Source: Molossus alvarezi (lineage: Eukaryota; Chordata; Mammalia; Chiroptera; Molossidae). From it: a stretch of 64,000 nt of DNA. The notes under the pieces are model-generated. The model had not been told where the DNA came from, did no database searches, and saw nothing but the letters and a program-made list of their open reading frames with translations. The DNA lies in the NCBI GenBank assembly GCA_037176705.1, contig CM073894.1, forward strand, positions 30,277,501-30,341,500. Reading direction: 5' to 3'. Below are positions 34,459 through 44,752 of this stretch, piece after piece; the stretch's first letter is position 1, and every line of letters begins with the position of its first letter. The position numbers were made by a program, and so were the translations under genes.

Positions 34459-36392
34459 TGATTATGACTCTAGAATTTCTTGAAACCAGCAGTTTTTCAA
34501 ATACAAAATTTCTATAAAATTTAGTGAATACTTAATTTAGTGAGGCTTGAGCAACACAGAGGACAAAACAGAACAAAATAGTGAATGCCAAAATGGCTCT
34601 CATTTAGCACAGTTAAATTATTTGTGAACTTTTGTTAGTTGAGTGTGTTTGTGAGAATATGCGTGTATGTGTACTGGGTAAAATGTGCCCTCCCCCCCAT
34701 TTAAGAGAAAGTTGTAAAACATTGACACCGAATATTTAAGTTAGATTTTTATTTTCAAAATTTTTATTATTCCAGTGTACCTTAAGAATACATCTAGCAC
34801 ATATAATCAGGTATATAGAGAATAATTATATTGACACATAGAAAAGTTTAGTTTTTTAGTAACTTCTAGATAACTGCCCAGAATATGGCAACTATCTACA
34901 AGGTATGAGGGGAGAAAAGTCTTCAGTATAAGCATTTGTTTAGCTACACACACTTACATGTGTGTGTGTGTGCTTGCATTTGTTTTAATAAACCCATTTC
35001 TTTATTATTTATTCCAGCATGAGCTTCTTTACATGCTAAACATTGCAGGGAATAAATTCAGTACACCTGGATATACTCTTGCAAATCATGTCAGTAGATT
35101 GGTGTCTTGGGGTGTAGGACAGTGCTCTGTTATTTAGCATTTCAAGTTTGCACACTTCATAAAGTATACAGACAAATATTCCTCTTTAGGATCATTTACC
35201 AAAACACAGAAAAAAAAAAGAAGTTAAACTATAAATGAACCAACAAAATCAGGGCATTGACAGAAATGAATCATGGGTCTTTCTCAGGCATAATTCTATG
35301 AATTCTCTAATGGGCTAATTTTCTAGTGCACACAATGCAATGTTGTCTGGTTGTCCGGACAAGTGTAGCTAAGCTTTTTTTCATAAACATAAAGGTATGT
35401 ATCCTTCTTTTGTATTATTTTACCTCATCATTTTAAAAATGAATAAGTATATTTGTGAGAAGCTTAGGTCGTGTATTAATTATTTCAAAGAATGATAAAA
35501 TTGATGAATTTGTTCTTTGGGAATAAATTCTTTTTTCCATCCTAACTGAGAATCTGTATGTGGCCCATTATTCCCCATTCTGACTTTGTCTTCAAGAAGT
35601 ATATGGAGAAGAGAAATGTACCTTTCTTTGTGGACAAGTATAGATGTTTTAAACATATAATTTGATATGAACAGGATAAAGCTAAATAAGTACAAGGGAA
35701 TAAATGAACACGGTTCAGGTCAGTGAAAGGACTCAGGACTGGCTATAGAACAAGGAAACGCTTTGAGACGATGGATTCAATAACAGATATGGCTCATTGT
35801 GATGAGGCAATAAGGCAAGAAGTAGCAGAGGAGAACAGATTTTGGATAGCTTCTGAACACTTTTCTTACCGTGTGATGAAATGGTTGCTTAAAGCCGTTG
35901 GCTGCATTTAATTATTTTTATTTCAATTTTATTTTTTTAATATGGTTACTTCATAGACACATTTATTTTCCAACATCAGCTCTTTAGTAGTATAATATAG
36001 AATGCCTCATTAGCAATGGAAAATGGACTTAAGTTCGTAGCAGGAATGTTCTGAATAATGTTTTTGATGTGGAAGAACTTAGCAAGTGAGATTATAGAGC
36101 CTCCCTCTCTTCCCTGGAGAACTTTAAAACACGTAAAACATTTTTCCTTAACCCACAAATTTCAAATAAGTTCTGTCCTCATTTACTGGTGCTGCTTTCA
36201 CTTCATCAAGGTCTCCCCTCATTCCCTTGTTCTTCCTTATGCTGCCTTTGCTTAGAGAAACCGCATGAGAAAATAGAGATATATCTCCACTGGAAGGAAC
36301 GCGTGGGTGCTGCCCTAGCGACTGTACTAATGTGTGACTTTATCCACACGAGTCCCTCTGGTATTCTTCTTTTTCATGTAGGGGTGGGTTAG
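34459..36392. other. Unassigned noncoding sequence
   Basis: Mostly AT-rich; a short TG run lies near 34957-34975. Frames of 60-71 codons show no domain. No repeat family is recognised with confidence across these 1.9 kb. Confidence 0.45.
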
Positions 36393-36530
36393 TGCTGAGG
36401 TTTTCAGGGTGTGGTCTCTGGACCAACAGCATCAGCACCACCTGGGAACTAGTTAAATGGCAAACTTTTGGGTCCTATATCAAATCAACTGAACGAGAAA
36501 TCCTCAGGGTTCAAAGCAAGGTTGAACTTC
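36393..36530 (+). repeat. MER5A-like hAT fragment
   Basis: Good match in order: TTTTCAGGGTGTGGTCTCTGG, ACCAACAGCATCAGCACCACC, TGGGAACTAGTTAAATGGCAAA, CAAATCAACTGAACGAGAAATC, CTCAGGGTTC. The 3' terminal repeat is missing. Confidence 0.85.
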
Positions 36531-37620
36531 TGTATATTCAGATATGGAATGTTCTATCAAGATGGAAATAACAGCTATTCATTTAAAAAATAAAGACATG
36601 ATGAAATCACTACCAATAAAACTACAAAAGCATACAGAACTGTATACCTGGCAATGTCTACTGCCCAATATGACACAAATATGTGCATATTGAATGTCTG
36701 CTCATACTTTTTTATGACACAAAATGTCATTCTATTTGGTTCAAACAAAAGTTAATCTATTTAGTGAACAAAGATTTGTTGACTGCCTGGTGTGGGCCCC
36801 ACATTCTGCTAGGCACTGAGGATATACTATAATGATAACAGTTGAAAGTTCACCACATCAAATCTCCTGCAGAAATGAGAAAAGTATTTGGAAAGCTGAT
36901 TCAGGCACTTTTTTTGGGGCTGCTTATGCTACCAAAAAAAAAAACTCTGTATTTCCAATAGTTTACACCCTGCAGGTGGAAAAGTCGTTCCTACCAGACA
37001 GAATGGTTACATCCCCCCTGATGAAGTTTTCTCAGCCTCACAGTATGTTCACTAAGAAAGCTATCTTTAGGGCATTCTAAAGAAAGGCAAACTACAGTTC
37101 CACAAAGCACAGCAGCTGAGATGTTTGCATGTGCCTCCAACTCAGATCTGAAGGGTGAAGCTGAAGCATGGGCCACAGCTGGAAGAATGGAGAACAGAAC
37201 ACTGGCAATGGGCAAAATGGTTATTCATTTCCTCTCTTGTGATCTTTCATCTTTCATTTTTGTGAATCTCAATACATAGTTGAGACTTTTCCCAGATTCA
37301 CAATCAACCCTGATTATCTTCCTCCTCTCTCCATGGACTTTTCCCTTTTTAGTTTCTTGGAAGCTGTTAGAGGAAGAAGATTAAAAACTCTCTGGCATGG
37401 AATATTGTTGCCTTTTTTTTTCTTTTTAGGTCGCTTAGTGTTTGTGTAAGAGTTTAAACAAAGGAGAAAATAAGGCCAGGGGATAAGGAGAGACAAAGTT
37501 TTATTTCTCTTCAACTGTGTTTTTCATCCCTGACCTCACATAAAAACTTTTCAGTGAACCCAGTCATAATATTTACACAATTTTAAAATGGTAGTGATTC
37601 TTTTGGTGACAAAATTATTA
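36531..37620. other. Mostly unassigned noncoding sequence
   Basis: Apart from the MIR-like piece at 36755-36835, no repeat is recognised. A + frame of 82 codons at 36832-37080 and a minus frame at 36991-37215 overlap and have no domain. Confidence 0.4.
36755..36835 (+). repeat. Possible MIR/L2-type fragment
   Basis: The block TTGTTGACTGCCTGGTGTGG..CATTCTGCTAGGCACTGAGGATA follows the pattern 'tattgagtgcctactatgtgcc.ggcactgtgctaggcactggggata', which is common in old mammalian SINE/LINE 3' ends. It is short and diverged. Confidence 0.45.
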
Positions 37621-37622
37621 TA

Positions 37623-37911
37623 CAGTTGACCCCTGAACAACACAGGTTTGAATTGCATGGGTCTACTTATACACAGATTTTTTTTTCAATAAATACCTAT
37701 ATTATTTTCTTTTACAGTTAGGAGTTTGCAGATGCAGAGGGCCAAATATATGCACTAATTTATGCATTTCATATAGGGGAATTTACCATCCACAAATTTT
37801 GGTATTCACTGGGCTGTCCTGGAAACAATCCCCCACAGATCTAAAGGGATTTTCACCTAGGAGGGATGAGGGTAGAAGCCCCTAACCTCCGAGTTGTTCA
37901 AGGATCAATGG
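37623..37911 (+). mobile_element. Tigger-type (Tc1/mariner, pogo) nonautonomous transposon
   Basis: The left terminus CAGTTGACCCCTGAACAAC matches the reverse complement of the right terminus GTTGTTCAAGGATCAATGG with few mismatches. The element is flanked by TA dinucleotides (37621-37622 and 37912-37913), the expected target duplication. The interior includes GGTTTGAATTGCATGGGTC and TTTTTTTTTCAATAAATACC, as in Tigger-derived MITEs I know. It is 289 bp with no transposase. Confidence 0.88.
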
Positions 37912-37913
37912 TA

Positions 37914-38489
37914 CAGCATTTATCACTTTTTACTCTCCCCTGGTTTTGTACCTTTTTATTTAACTTGGGATTTAGTGTGTGCGGATCATTTATTTTGAGT
38001 GAACAACCTCGTAACAGTTTAATTGCTATAACTGCTTATAAGATTTGCTTACTTGAGCTCACCTTAACATCAACTCTTAAATTCTCTACAAGTATTCCAC
38101 ACCACTGTATGACGAGATTCATAGAGTAGTTGAGGAATAGCAGAACCCCGAGAGACAGCTTAGGATGCAGCCTAAAACCTCCATCTACCTGGAGGCCATG
38201 CCTTCATCCTGGACTGCCGTTTCTGGTGGTCTGCACCAAGTTTTACTCAGTTAAGAGTGTGATCAAAAAATTAAATATAGGTTAAAAGTTATGTGACTAG
38301 ATTTGCCAAAGCAAAAGTCTTAAGTCATGAGGGAGAGTGACTATGTCAAATGGTAGATTCACAGTCTCCCCCCAAGATTCACAATCTCCCCCTTCATCTC
38401 TGCCACCACATCATACTACAAATACTAAAAAATGCTAAAAACCCGGAACATGGGCTGACTCTAATATGATTACATTTGATATTAATACT
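37914..38489. other. Unassigned noncoding sequence
   Basis: No recognised repeat. An 87-codon + frame at 37866-38129 starts inside the Tigger-like element and has no domain. Confidence 0.4.
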
Positions 38490-38765
38490 TGTAAGGCCTA
38501 CCCCTGAATTCAGAAACAAAATGCACAACAATAGGACTTGAGGTGGTCCAGCAAAGCAGCAGCATGTATGAAAGAGACTCATGCATTGAGTTGACAATAA
38601 GCTCAGTAGGAGTCAACAGCAACATGGCTGGCAAAAAGGCTAAAGGACCCTGAAGCTGTATTAATAGAAACCCTGAGCTATAATAAGGGAAATAATGGTA
38701 CAACTCTACTTAAAGTTGCACACACAACACCTGGAGGGTGTAGTCAGCTCTGTGGGCCCCACATG
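38490..38765 (+). mobile_element. CR1/L3-like LINE fragment
   Basis: In order, the + strand resembles a central-3' part of CR1-superfamily ORF2: GTCAACAGCAACATGGCTGG, CAAAAAGGCTAAAGG, GAAGCTGTATTAATAGAAA, then ACAACACCTGGAGGGTGTAG and CAGCTCTGTGGGCCCC. The last part is a diverged form of the 'cacctggagtactgtgtccagttctgggc' block. Frames are broken and no function remains. Confidence 0.55.
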
Positions 38766-39074
38766 GGCCCCATGTGGACCCTTTTGCAAGGAACAGTGAC
38801 AAGGAGTAATGCAGTAGGAATTGCAGCAAGTAAGAAAGAGTTATAGGAAACGGGGTTTTTACCTTTAGGAAAGTGTTAAGACATATATGGTGCCATGACT
38901 AATAGACTTGTGAAAAAAGGATGAAAATGGCTCTGCATGATAAAAAGGAAGAGCAAGAATCACTCTGTAGAGGTCTAGCTGACATGATAAACTAGAAAAA
39001 TAATAGATATTGCAGTCATACAAATCCAGCATGGCTGCTGGCTTATAGGTCTTCTCAAAACCTTGAATGAGTTT

Positions 39075-39200
39075 ATGCTCCTCTTCTTTACTTCTATTTC
39101 CATGTTCCTAATATGAGGACATTTCCTACCTTATAGATTTGATATGGGAATTAGAAAAAAAGTATTTAAAATACTAGCACAGTGTTTGTCATTGTATGTG
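39075..39200 (+). repeat. MIR SINE 3' part
   Basis: Sense MIR order: TTCCTAATATGAGGACATTTCC, CTACCTTATAGATTTGATATGG, GAATTAG, then AATACTAGCACAGTGTTTGTCA and TATGTGCTCAGAA. Diverged. Confidence 0.65.
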
Positions 39201-39413
39201 CTCAGAATCTACAACAGCAATGAGAAGAGTCAGATAAACCTTGAGTTTCATGTACAATGCTGGGAAAAAATGAATGCAATTATGCTCATTGGAAATGGTG
39301 AGATTGGTAAACCAAAGGAAATATGGACAGCTGAAAGTGAATGTGTGATTAATAAAATGACTGATAGAGTTTCTTTGGATCTAGAATGTTGTTATAATAT
39401 TTTATAATATAGC

Positions 39414-39445
<32 letters not shown>

Positions 39446-39453
39446 CACACACA
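39414..39453. repeat. (TG)n(TA)n(CA)n palindromic microsatellite
   Basis: Eight to nine TG units pass into seven TA units and then four to five CA units. The tract is self-complementary about the TA centre, giving arms of at least 15 bases. Confidence 0.95.
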
Positions 39454-39774
39454 TTAAAAATAAAAATAAAACAAAGAGTAGTTGATCTACAAAGAAACAT
39501 GTATTTTTTGGTCTTGGGTATTTTATAAATTTTAGAAAGATATTTTTTATTTAAAAATTAGAAATTTCTTGAAAGGACCACTTCAGAAGATAGTAAATGC
39601 CTTATTTAGTAGGGGACTAAGATGCTGAGGTGGGTTAATGTTATCATAAACACTATAGTTGGGTTTTTTTTTAATCCTTTAATAGATAATTTATTCTATA
39701 GTTCAAAATCAACCCTTATCTCCTGGGGTGAAATTATGCTTTATTTAATACTCTGAGGACAGAATTCTCTAAGT

Positions 39775-39993
39775 CAGTGGTTCTCAACCTGTGGGTCGTG
39801 AACCTCTGGGAATGACCCTTTCACAGGGGTCACCTAAGACCATCAGAAAACACATATTTCCGATGGTCTTGGGAACTGAGACACCGCTCCTCTATCCATC
39901 TCCAGGTGGGTCCACCCACATGAAGATACGCCCACATACAACATGAGGAACTGTATTAAAGGGTTGCAGCATTAGGAAGGTCGAGAACCACTG
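39775..39993 (-). mobile_element. SPIN-type nonautonomous hAT transposon
   Basis: The left end CAGTGGTTCTCAACCTGTGG and right end GGTCGAGAACCACTG form a 15-base inverted repeat with one mismatch. Internal blocks match the SPIN family as I remember it, in reverse orientation: GTGACC..TTTCACAGGGGTCACC, TAAGACCATCAGAAAACACA, and near the right ACAACATGAGGAACTGTAT and TAAAGGGTTGCAGCATTAGG. Length is 219 bp with an internal deletion and no transposase. The left flank CTCTAAGT suits a TCTA-like target, but the right flank TGACCTGC does not repeat it. Confidence 0.85.
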
Positions 39994-40212
39994 TGACCTG
40001 CTGAGAATATTGTATACATTGTTTTCTTCCATAAGATCTGCACTTTCAATATCTACTTTATTTATAACTAAGAAGAATCTGAAAATGTGTCTGGGATTAA
40101 ATATGGTTAAGGACAGTCTTTTGTATTATGTTCAAAATCTGTTTGTGCTATTAAAAATTCCCAGTCAACTTGATGCAATCTTGATGTTTCTTCAAAACAG
40201 TCTTGGCTATCA

Positions 40213-40401
40213 GCCCTGTCTGGTCTGGCTCAGTTGGTTGGACATTGTCCCATGTACTAAAATTTTGCTGGTCCAATTCTCATTCAGAGCACGTGCGGGG
40301 ATTCCGGGCTTGATTCCCAGCAGGGGGTATGCAGGAAGCTGATGGATGTTTTGCTCTCACAGAAATGTTTCTCTCTCCCTCTCCTTCTCTCTTCCACTGG
40401 C

Positions 40402-40433
<32 letters not shown>
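40213..40433 (+). mobile_element. Older Ves-type SINE with pure poly(A) tail
   Basis: Diverged head GCCCTGTCTGGTCTGGCTCAG, degenerate B box (TGGTCCAATTCTCA), GGGGGTATGCAGGAAGC block, CT-rich stretch and 29 consecutive A at 40405-40433. No convincing TSD. A full, uninterrupted A tail on a diverged body is slightly unusual and may reflect later microsatellite expansion. Confidence 0.85.
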
Positions 40434-40438
<5 letters not shown>

Positions 40439-40844
40439 AAACAAAAGCAAAACAATTTTGCCCACCAAAACCCACAGCTGCTCAGGAACAATTCAAAGTC
40501 TGCAAATTACCTTCTTCAATGTGGAAGGCAAGTTATTCAGTAGATACTGAAAACCTCAAGCCAGCTCTTAATAAAAGGCTGTTCATTTTTTATGGTTCTC
40601 TATAATATTAAAGAAGTGTATATAATAGCCCCTCAGAAAGAAGATACCTACTAGGAAGGGTTTCTGGTGGCTAACCGGACTCAACCAAAACAAAACAATA
40701 GCAACAACAAAAAATGATCCCTAGCAGCCATTTCCACACAGGATCCTCTCACACAAACTGCACTTGAGGGAGAAGACTGCACTGAACTGCCTGCCTGCAA
40801 AGTGTTTCTGCCATCTGAGCCAGACCTTATAAAGGAGTTCCTGG

Positions 40845-41107
40845 GCCCTGGCCAGTTTGCCTCAGCGGTTAGAGCGTCGGCCTGCGGTCCGGAGAGACCC
40901 GGGTTCGGTTCCCGCTAAGGGCACGTACTTCGGTTGCAGTTTGTCCCCGGCCCTGGTTGGTCGTGCGGGTGGCAGCCACTCGATGTGTCCCTTCACGTCG
41001 ATGTTTCTCTCTCTCTCTCCCTTCCTCTGTCTCCCTCCCACTCTATCTGTACAAGAAATGGAAAAATATCCTCGGGTGAGGATAAAAAAATAAAAAATAA
41101 AAAAAAT
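40845..41107 (+). mobile_element. Ves SINE (young type) inside LTR B2
   Basis: Head GCCCTGGCCAGTTTGCCTCAG, consensus-like body, CT stretch and AAAAATAA-type tail. A perfect 14-bp TSD, AAAGGAGTTCCTGG, lies at 40831-40844 and 41108-41121. LTR copy B1 has one uninterrupted copy of this target (AAAGGAGTTCCTGA), so copy 1 shows the pre-insertion state. Confidence 0.98.
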
Positions 41108-41230
41108 AAAGGAGTTCCTGGAATCCCATTTCAACCAATAGGACTGAGGCTTTCCCTGTTCAACTGGAGCTGCACAGCTCTGACCAATCAGACTGGTTCT
41201 ATTATGACCAATCAGGACAGTGCCTTTAGA

Positions 41231-41317
41231 CCAATCAAACTGTGAAGATTTTGGGTCCTCATTTGCATGAGTATGGGCCAATCAGGAACCAGGGTTGGGG
41301 ATCTCTTTTTATATAAG
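41231..41317 (+). promoter_or_regulatory. LTR-B2 core promoter motifs
   Basis: CCAAT cores at 41231-41235 and 41278-41282, octamer ATTTGCAT at 41261-41268 and TATATAAG at 41310-41317, in the same order and spacing class as in copy B1. The Ves insertion lies upstream and leaves this part intact. Confidence 0.55.
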
Positions 41318-41721
41318 TCTGCTCCTCTCTGGCTCGGCAATTGCACTTCCCCCTTTCCCCCCAAAAATGAGAATTGCTTTCCCTGACTAATGCTGAAGTT
41401 CAGGAGACATCTCATCTTGCTGGAGTAGAGTGAAGCAGAGTAGAGCAGAGCAGAGCTGAGCTGTCTAGCAAAGATGCGCCTGGCCCCTGCCTCACAGCCA
41501 GGCTGTTTTAAGTCATACTGAATCACAATTGAGCTGTTTTACAATGAATAAAGTTTCCTTCTTCACCCCATCCCAAACTGAAGATTTCTTTTGGCACTGA
41601 ATTGGAACCAATGACCATCGATCAACATAACTTATGAGGAGACGGTCTGTATTTTTGTTTGTGATTATATCCTAATATATGCTTATAGTAGGATACATTA
41701 TTTATGAACAAGTGATCAAAT

Positions 41722-41855
41722 AAACTCTATATCACTGATTCTCAATCATAGTTATACATTGGAATCACTTGGGAAGCGTTTGAAATTGGCAATTTCTGAG
41801 CATGCCCCAGAACCAAAACAGAAATTCGGAGTGGGGCCAGTCATTGGTATTTTTC
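41722..41855 (+). repeat. MER5-like hAT fragment
   Basis: ATCACTGATTCTCAATCATAG, then TTGGAATCACTTGGGAAGCG, TTTGAAATTGGCAATTTCTGAG, GCCCCAGAACCAAAACAG, in MER5-group order. Diverged, with no terminal repeat at the right. Confidence 0.65.
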
Positions 41856-42509
41856 AAAAGCTTTTCGGACAATTTTTATGGGAAGGTAAGATGGAAAATA
41901 GCTGTATTCAGTGATCATGTTTTTATTCCTGAAATCTGTCATCACCTTGAAAGTCTTATTGACCACCTTTTCTGCATATATTTGATAAAGTGTGCTAAAT
42001 TTTGGTATTCCCAAAATCAAAGCCTTTAAATTTACACCTTAGAATTTTTTGGACAAATTGTTTCTTTCTAGCAGTTATGTGAACTAAACAATATAAGCAT
42101 TCTATTCAAAGATTATGAAACTTAGAGAGGTTTTTTTGGTTTGATATTCAGTGGTTGTATTCTTGGGGATTTTAACTAATAAGAAGGCAGATCTAAAATT
42201 TGTACTCTAATTTTAAACTAAATATGTGGAAGTTAGTTGGTTCCACATAAAATTATTCATGAAGGAAACTTTTTTTGAAATCACACAATTAAGGGCATAG
42301 GGCAGAATTTTCCCTCAGAGAACTTTCAACAGACCTATAGAGTATTTTAAAAGAACTTTATTATGAATACATTTAGGTTGGACATGCTCTCTCTGATTCA
42401 CATAAACACCTCATTTCTTATTACTTATCTTCAGTCTGATCTATGCAAATATATTTTTTATTTAGTTTTTGTAGGTATTTGAAAATGCACTATTTCTACA
42501 CACGTGTTT

Positions 42510-42640
42510 TTCGATTTCTAGTCCCTAGACTAGAAATATCAGTAACACCTGGGAACTTGTTTAAAGTGTAAATTACCAGGTAATTGTAGGTTAACTAATC
42601 CCTTCAGGTGGTTCTAACATACTCTACAGTTTAATAACTT
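42510..42640 (+). repeat. MER5A-like hAT fragment
   Basis: AGACTAGAAATATCAGTAAC, ACCTGGGAACTTGTTTAAAG, TGTAAATTACCAGG, then CCCTTCAGGTGGTTCTAACATA and ACAGTTTAATAAC. Good order but diverged. Confidence 0.7.
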
Positions 42641-43729
42641 CAGAAAAACTTCCAATTTAAAAAGGCATTGCCTAGAAATATCTCTCAGTTTAGGCAAGCC
42701 TTGCAACAACAAAAACAATGTAATAAAAAGTAAAACAGATTTCTATGCTCCATCCCATATATACCTATGTTATTGGTGGAGAGAGGTCCTCAGCCCCACC
42801 TGTGGCTTCTGAGAGTGGGTTTTTCTGAGACTTGCATGGGAGAACCAGTGATTTTTATTTGTGTGTAATTAAATCCCCAAGTTTCCAAGGTCCCATCCCT
42901 TTTGTTCGACCAATGAAGAAGTGTAGCTGTGGTTTCAATAGGACTAAAATAAAAGCCTGTGTGATCTATTCTTGTTGTGTTGATGCAAACAATCAGGCCA
43001 AATTAAAACTGGACTTAATGCAGTCTCTTTAAAAATAAGGTTAATCTTAGAGACAAAAATTTTGATTCAATGACGATCACAATGCCCATTTGTGAATATC
43101 AGACCCAAGTGCGGTTAGCTATCTTCAAAGTTTTGTTTTTAAGGTTATGTCTGTGTATGCCATACAGACCTCAGTACCTGATGACATAACCAAATATGTT
43201 GTAAATGCAGAAAATCTATCAGATTGTCACTGCTTGCTTTAATTCCAGCAACAGCCTTGCATCTGGAAGTCTTGGTTTAAGATTTGCTATGTGCATTAAC
43301 CTTTGTGTTTTGTATTCTTCCTTCTGTTTTCATAGAATGTATGCCCATGTCCTTAATTACCTAGTTGCTTTTTTCACACAATGTAAGCCTCACTTTACAA
43401 GCCATCTGCATCACCATCTCCTGAAATGAGACTTGATGATTTGAACTTATGGTTGAGTCAATGAAGTTTGGCCAGTCTATCAGCTTCCCTTGAAACTGCT
43501 TTCTCTTTTCTGCCTAAATGGTTCACACAGAAAAGTTCCACAGTTTCTCACAGGGAAAATTTAAGACTATTTCCCTTAGCTTAATTTGAAGTAAGTATGG
43601 TGGACAAAAGAGCTTCAGACAGGTGCAACACACCTGCCTCCAGGGAAGCCACTGCTCCAACCTAATGTGGGACACTGCAAAGTGAGTCTTCCCTTTATGT
43701 CATGGATTTTCATCCCTTACCAGACCTTA
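42641..43729. other. Unassigned noncoding sequence, possibly partly retroviral
   Basis: No repeat is clearly recognised. The section lies upstream of LTR A2 and might include old internal retroviral sequence, but no gag, pol or env motif can be supported here. Frames of 66-92 codons lack domains. Confidence 0.35.
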
Positions 43730-44079
43730 GTTGCTACTAGTCTCCTAACCTTTGAATTATGCCTTTTAACCTTCTTGTCAAGTTTGTTATTTCTAGAGTA
43801 CAATAGGATGCCAGCTTGTCCAACACACCATCCTCTGTACATTGCCTATGATGCCTCCCGGGGACACCAGACTGGAGTTTGCAAAATCCCTCTTCTTTGC
43901 ATGAAGACTCCATTCCCTTTTGCTCACTCTTCCTCTGTCAGATAGGGGAAAACCTCTGAGCCTTGGGATAGGCAGGCCTACACCCCTCTGACATCACGAA
44001 GCAATTACAAGATGGAGACCTTCGTCCATTTACCTTTTTGTAAGATTACAAAGAGGTGTAGTCTCTCTAAAGGTGGGAT
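43730..44079 (+). other. Possible 3' env remnant and pre-LTR region upstream of LTR A2
   Basis: Directly precedes LTR family A copy 2. In one + frame around 43768-43806 a short hydrophobic/basic stretch before a stop resembles the membrane-to-cytoplasm junction of retroviral transmembrane envelope proteins. The purine-rich AAAGGTGGGA just before the LTR could be a decayed polypurine tract. The evidence is weak and the sequence is clearly non-functional. Confidence 0.3.
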
Positions 44080-44752
44080 TGATACTATTGGAATTAGCTA
44101 GTTATTAATAATAAAAAAAGAAGCGAACGGGAAACTAGACATTATAGACATGATATCTGGGTAGCTTCACTAGAAAGCTGTAATTTCACACTCCCCAGAA
44201 AATCACCAACCCATTCCCTGCAGATTACTGGGGAAAAGGATCCAACAAATGGGATATAGATGCATGTGCTGTGAAGTTGGGGTGATATAGGGAAGGTAAT
44301 TGCCTATCAGTTAAACCTGTCACAGAGATCATTGGCCAGAAAAGGGGTGGGGCCAATGCAAGCCCATGAAACTTTTGGAATACATAATCCCCTAAACAAA
44401 GAAGTTTGCTCTCTTGGCTCTTGGCTCTCTTGCATTTGCCCATATGGCCAATGGCCATGCAGACCCCACACGCAATGGACTAATGGACTGCAGCTGGGAA
44501 AACAAACTAAGCTAACCTAATGCTGAATTGGACTATCCCAACAGGGAATGGAAATTCTGGACACTGGATTTGATTTTAGCTCTGCTAAAGCCCCAGCTAC
44601 ATTTTTTTCTTGGTCCAACAAAGGAAAATGGGAACTTGGAAACTCAGGGATTTAATTCAATTAAAATAAAAATCACTTGTTCTCCTGTGTGAGTCTCAGA
44701 AAATTCCTTTTCTTGGGATATCACAAGAAGCCCATTCCCATTAATGATAGGT
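44080..44752 (+). mobile_element. Endogenous retrovirus LTR, family A, copy 2
   Basis: Starts TGATACTATTGGAATTAG and aligns with copy 1 (8944-9592) through AGTTATTAAT, CTAGACATTATAGACATG, GATATAGGGAAGGTAATTGCC, CCATGCAGACCCCACACGCAATGGAC, TTTTAGCTCTGCTAAAG and AACTCAGGGATTTAATTC. The region near 44665 (TTAAAATAAAAATC) corresponds to the likely poly(A) signal of copy 1. Family name not assigned. The 3' end is approximate. Confidence 0.7.

Larger units (their letters stand above)
40633..41610 (+). mobile_element. Endogenous retrovirus solo LTR, family B, copy 2
   Basis: Starts TCAGAAAGAAGATACC and ends near GAATTGGAACCA. Without the SINE insert it is about 700 bp and aligns with copy 1 (10591-11337): shared CTGGTGGCTAAC, CTGCCATCTGAGCCAG, CTTATAAAGGAGTTCCTG, GACCAATCAAAC, ATTTGCATGAG and the AATAAAGTTTC poly(A) region (AATAAA at 41547-41552). 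The copies differ at many sites, so they are separate old insertions and not the two ends of one provirus. Confidence 0.8.

Noticed and set aside
10591..41610. LTR B1 and B2 as the two ends of one 30-kb provirus
   Set aside because: They are too diverged from each other, the distance is too large, and the interval is full of unrelated repeats without gag, pol or env.
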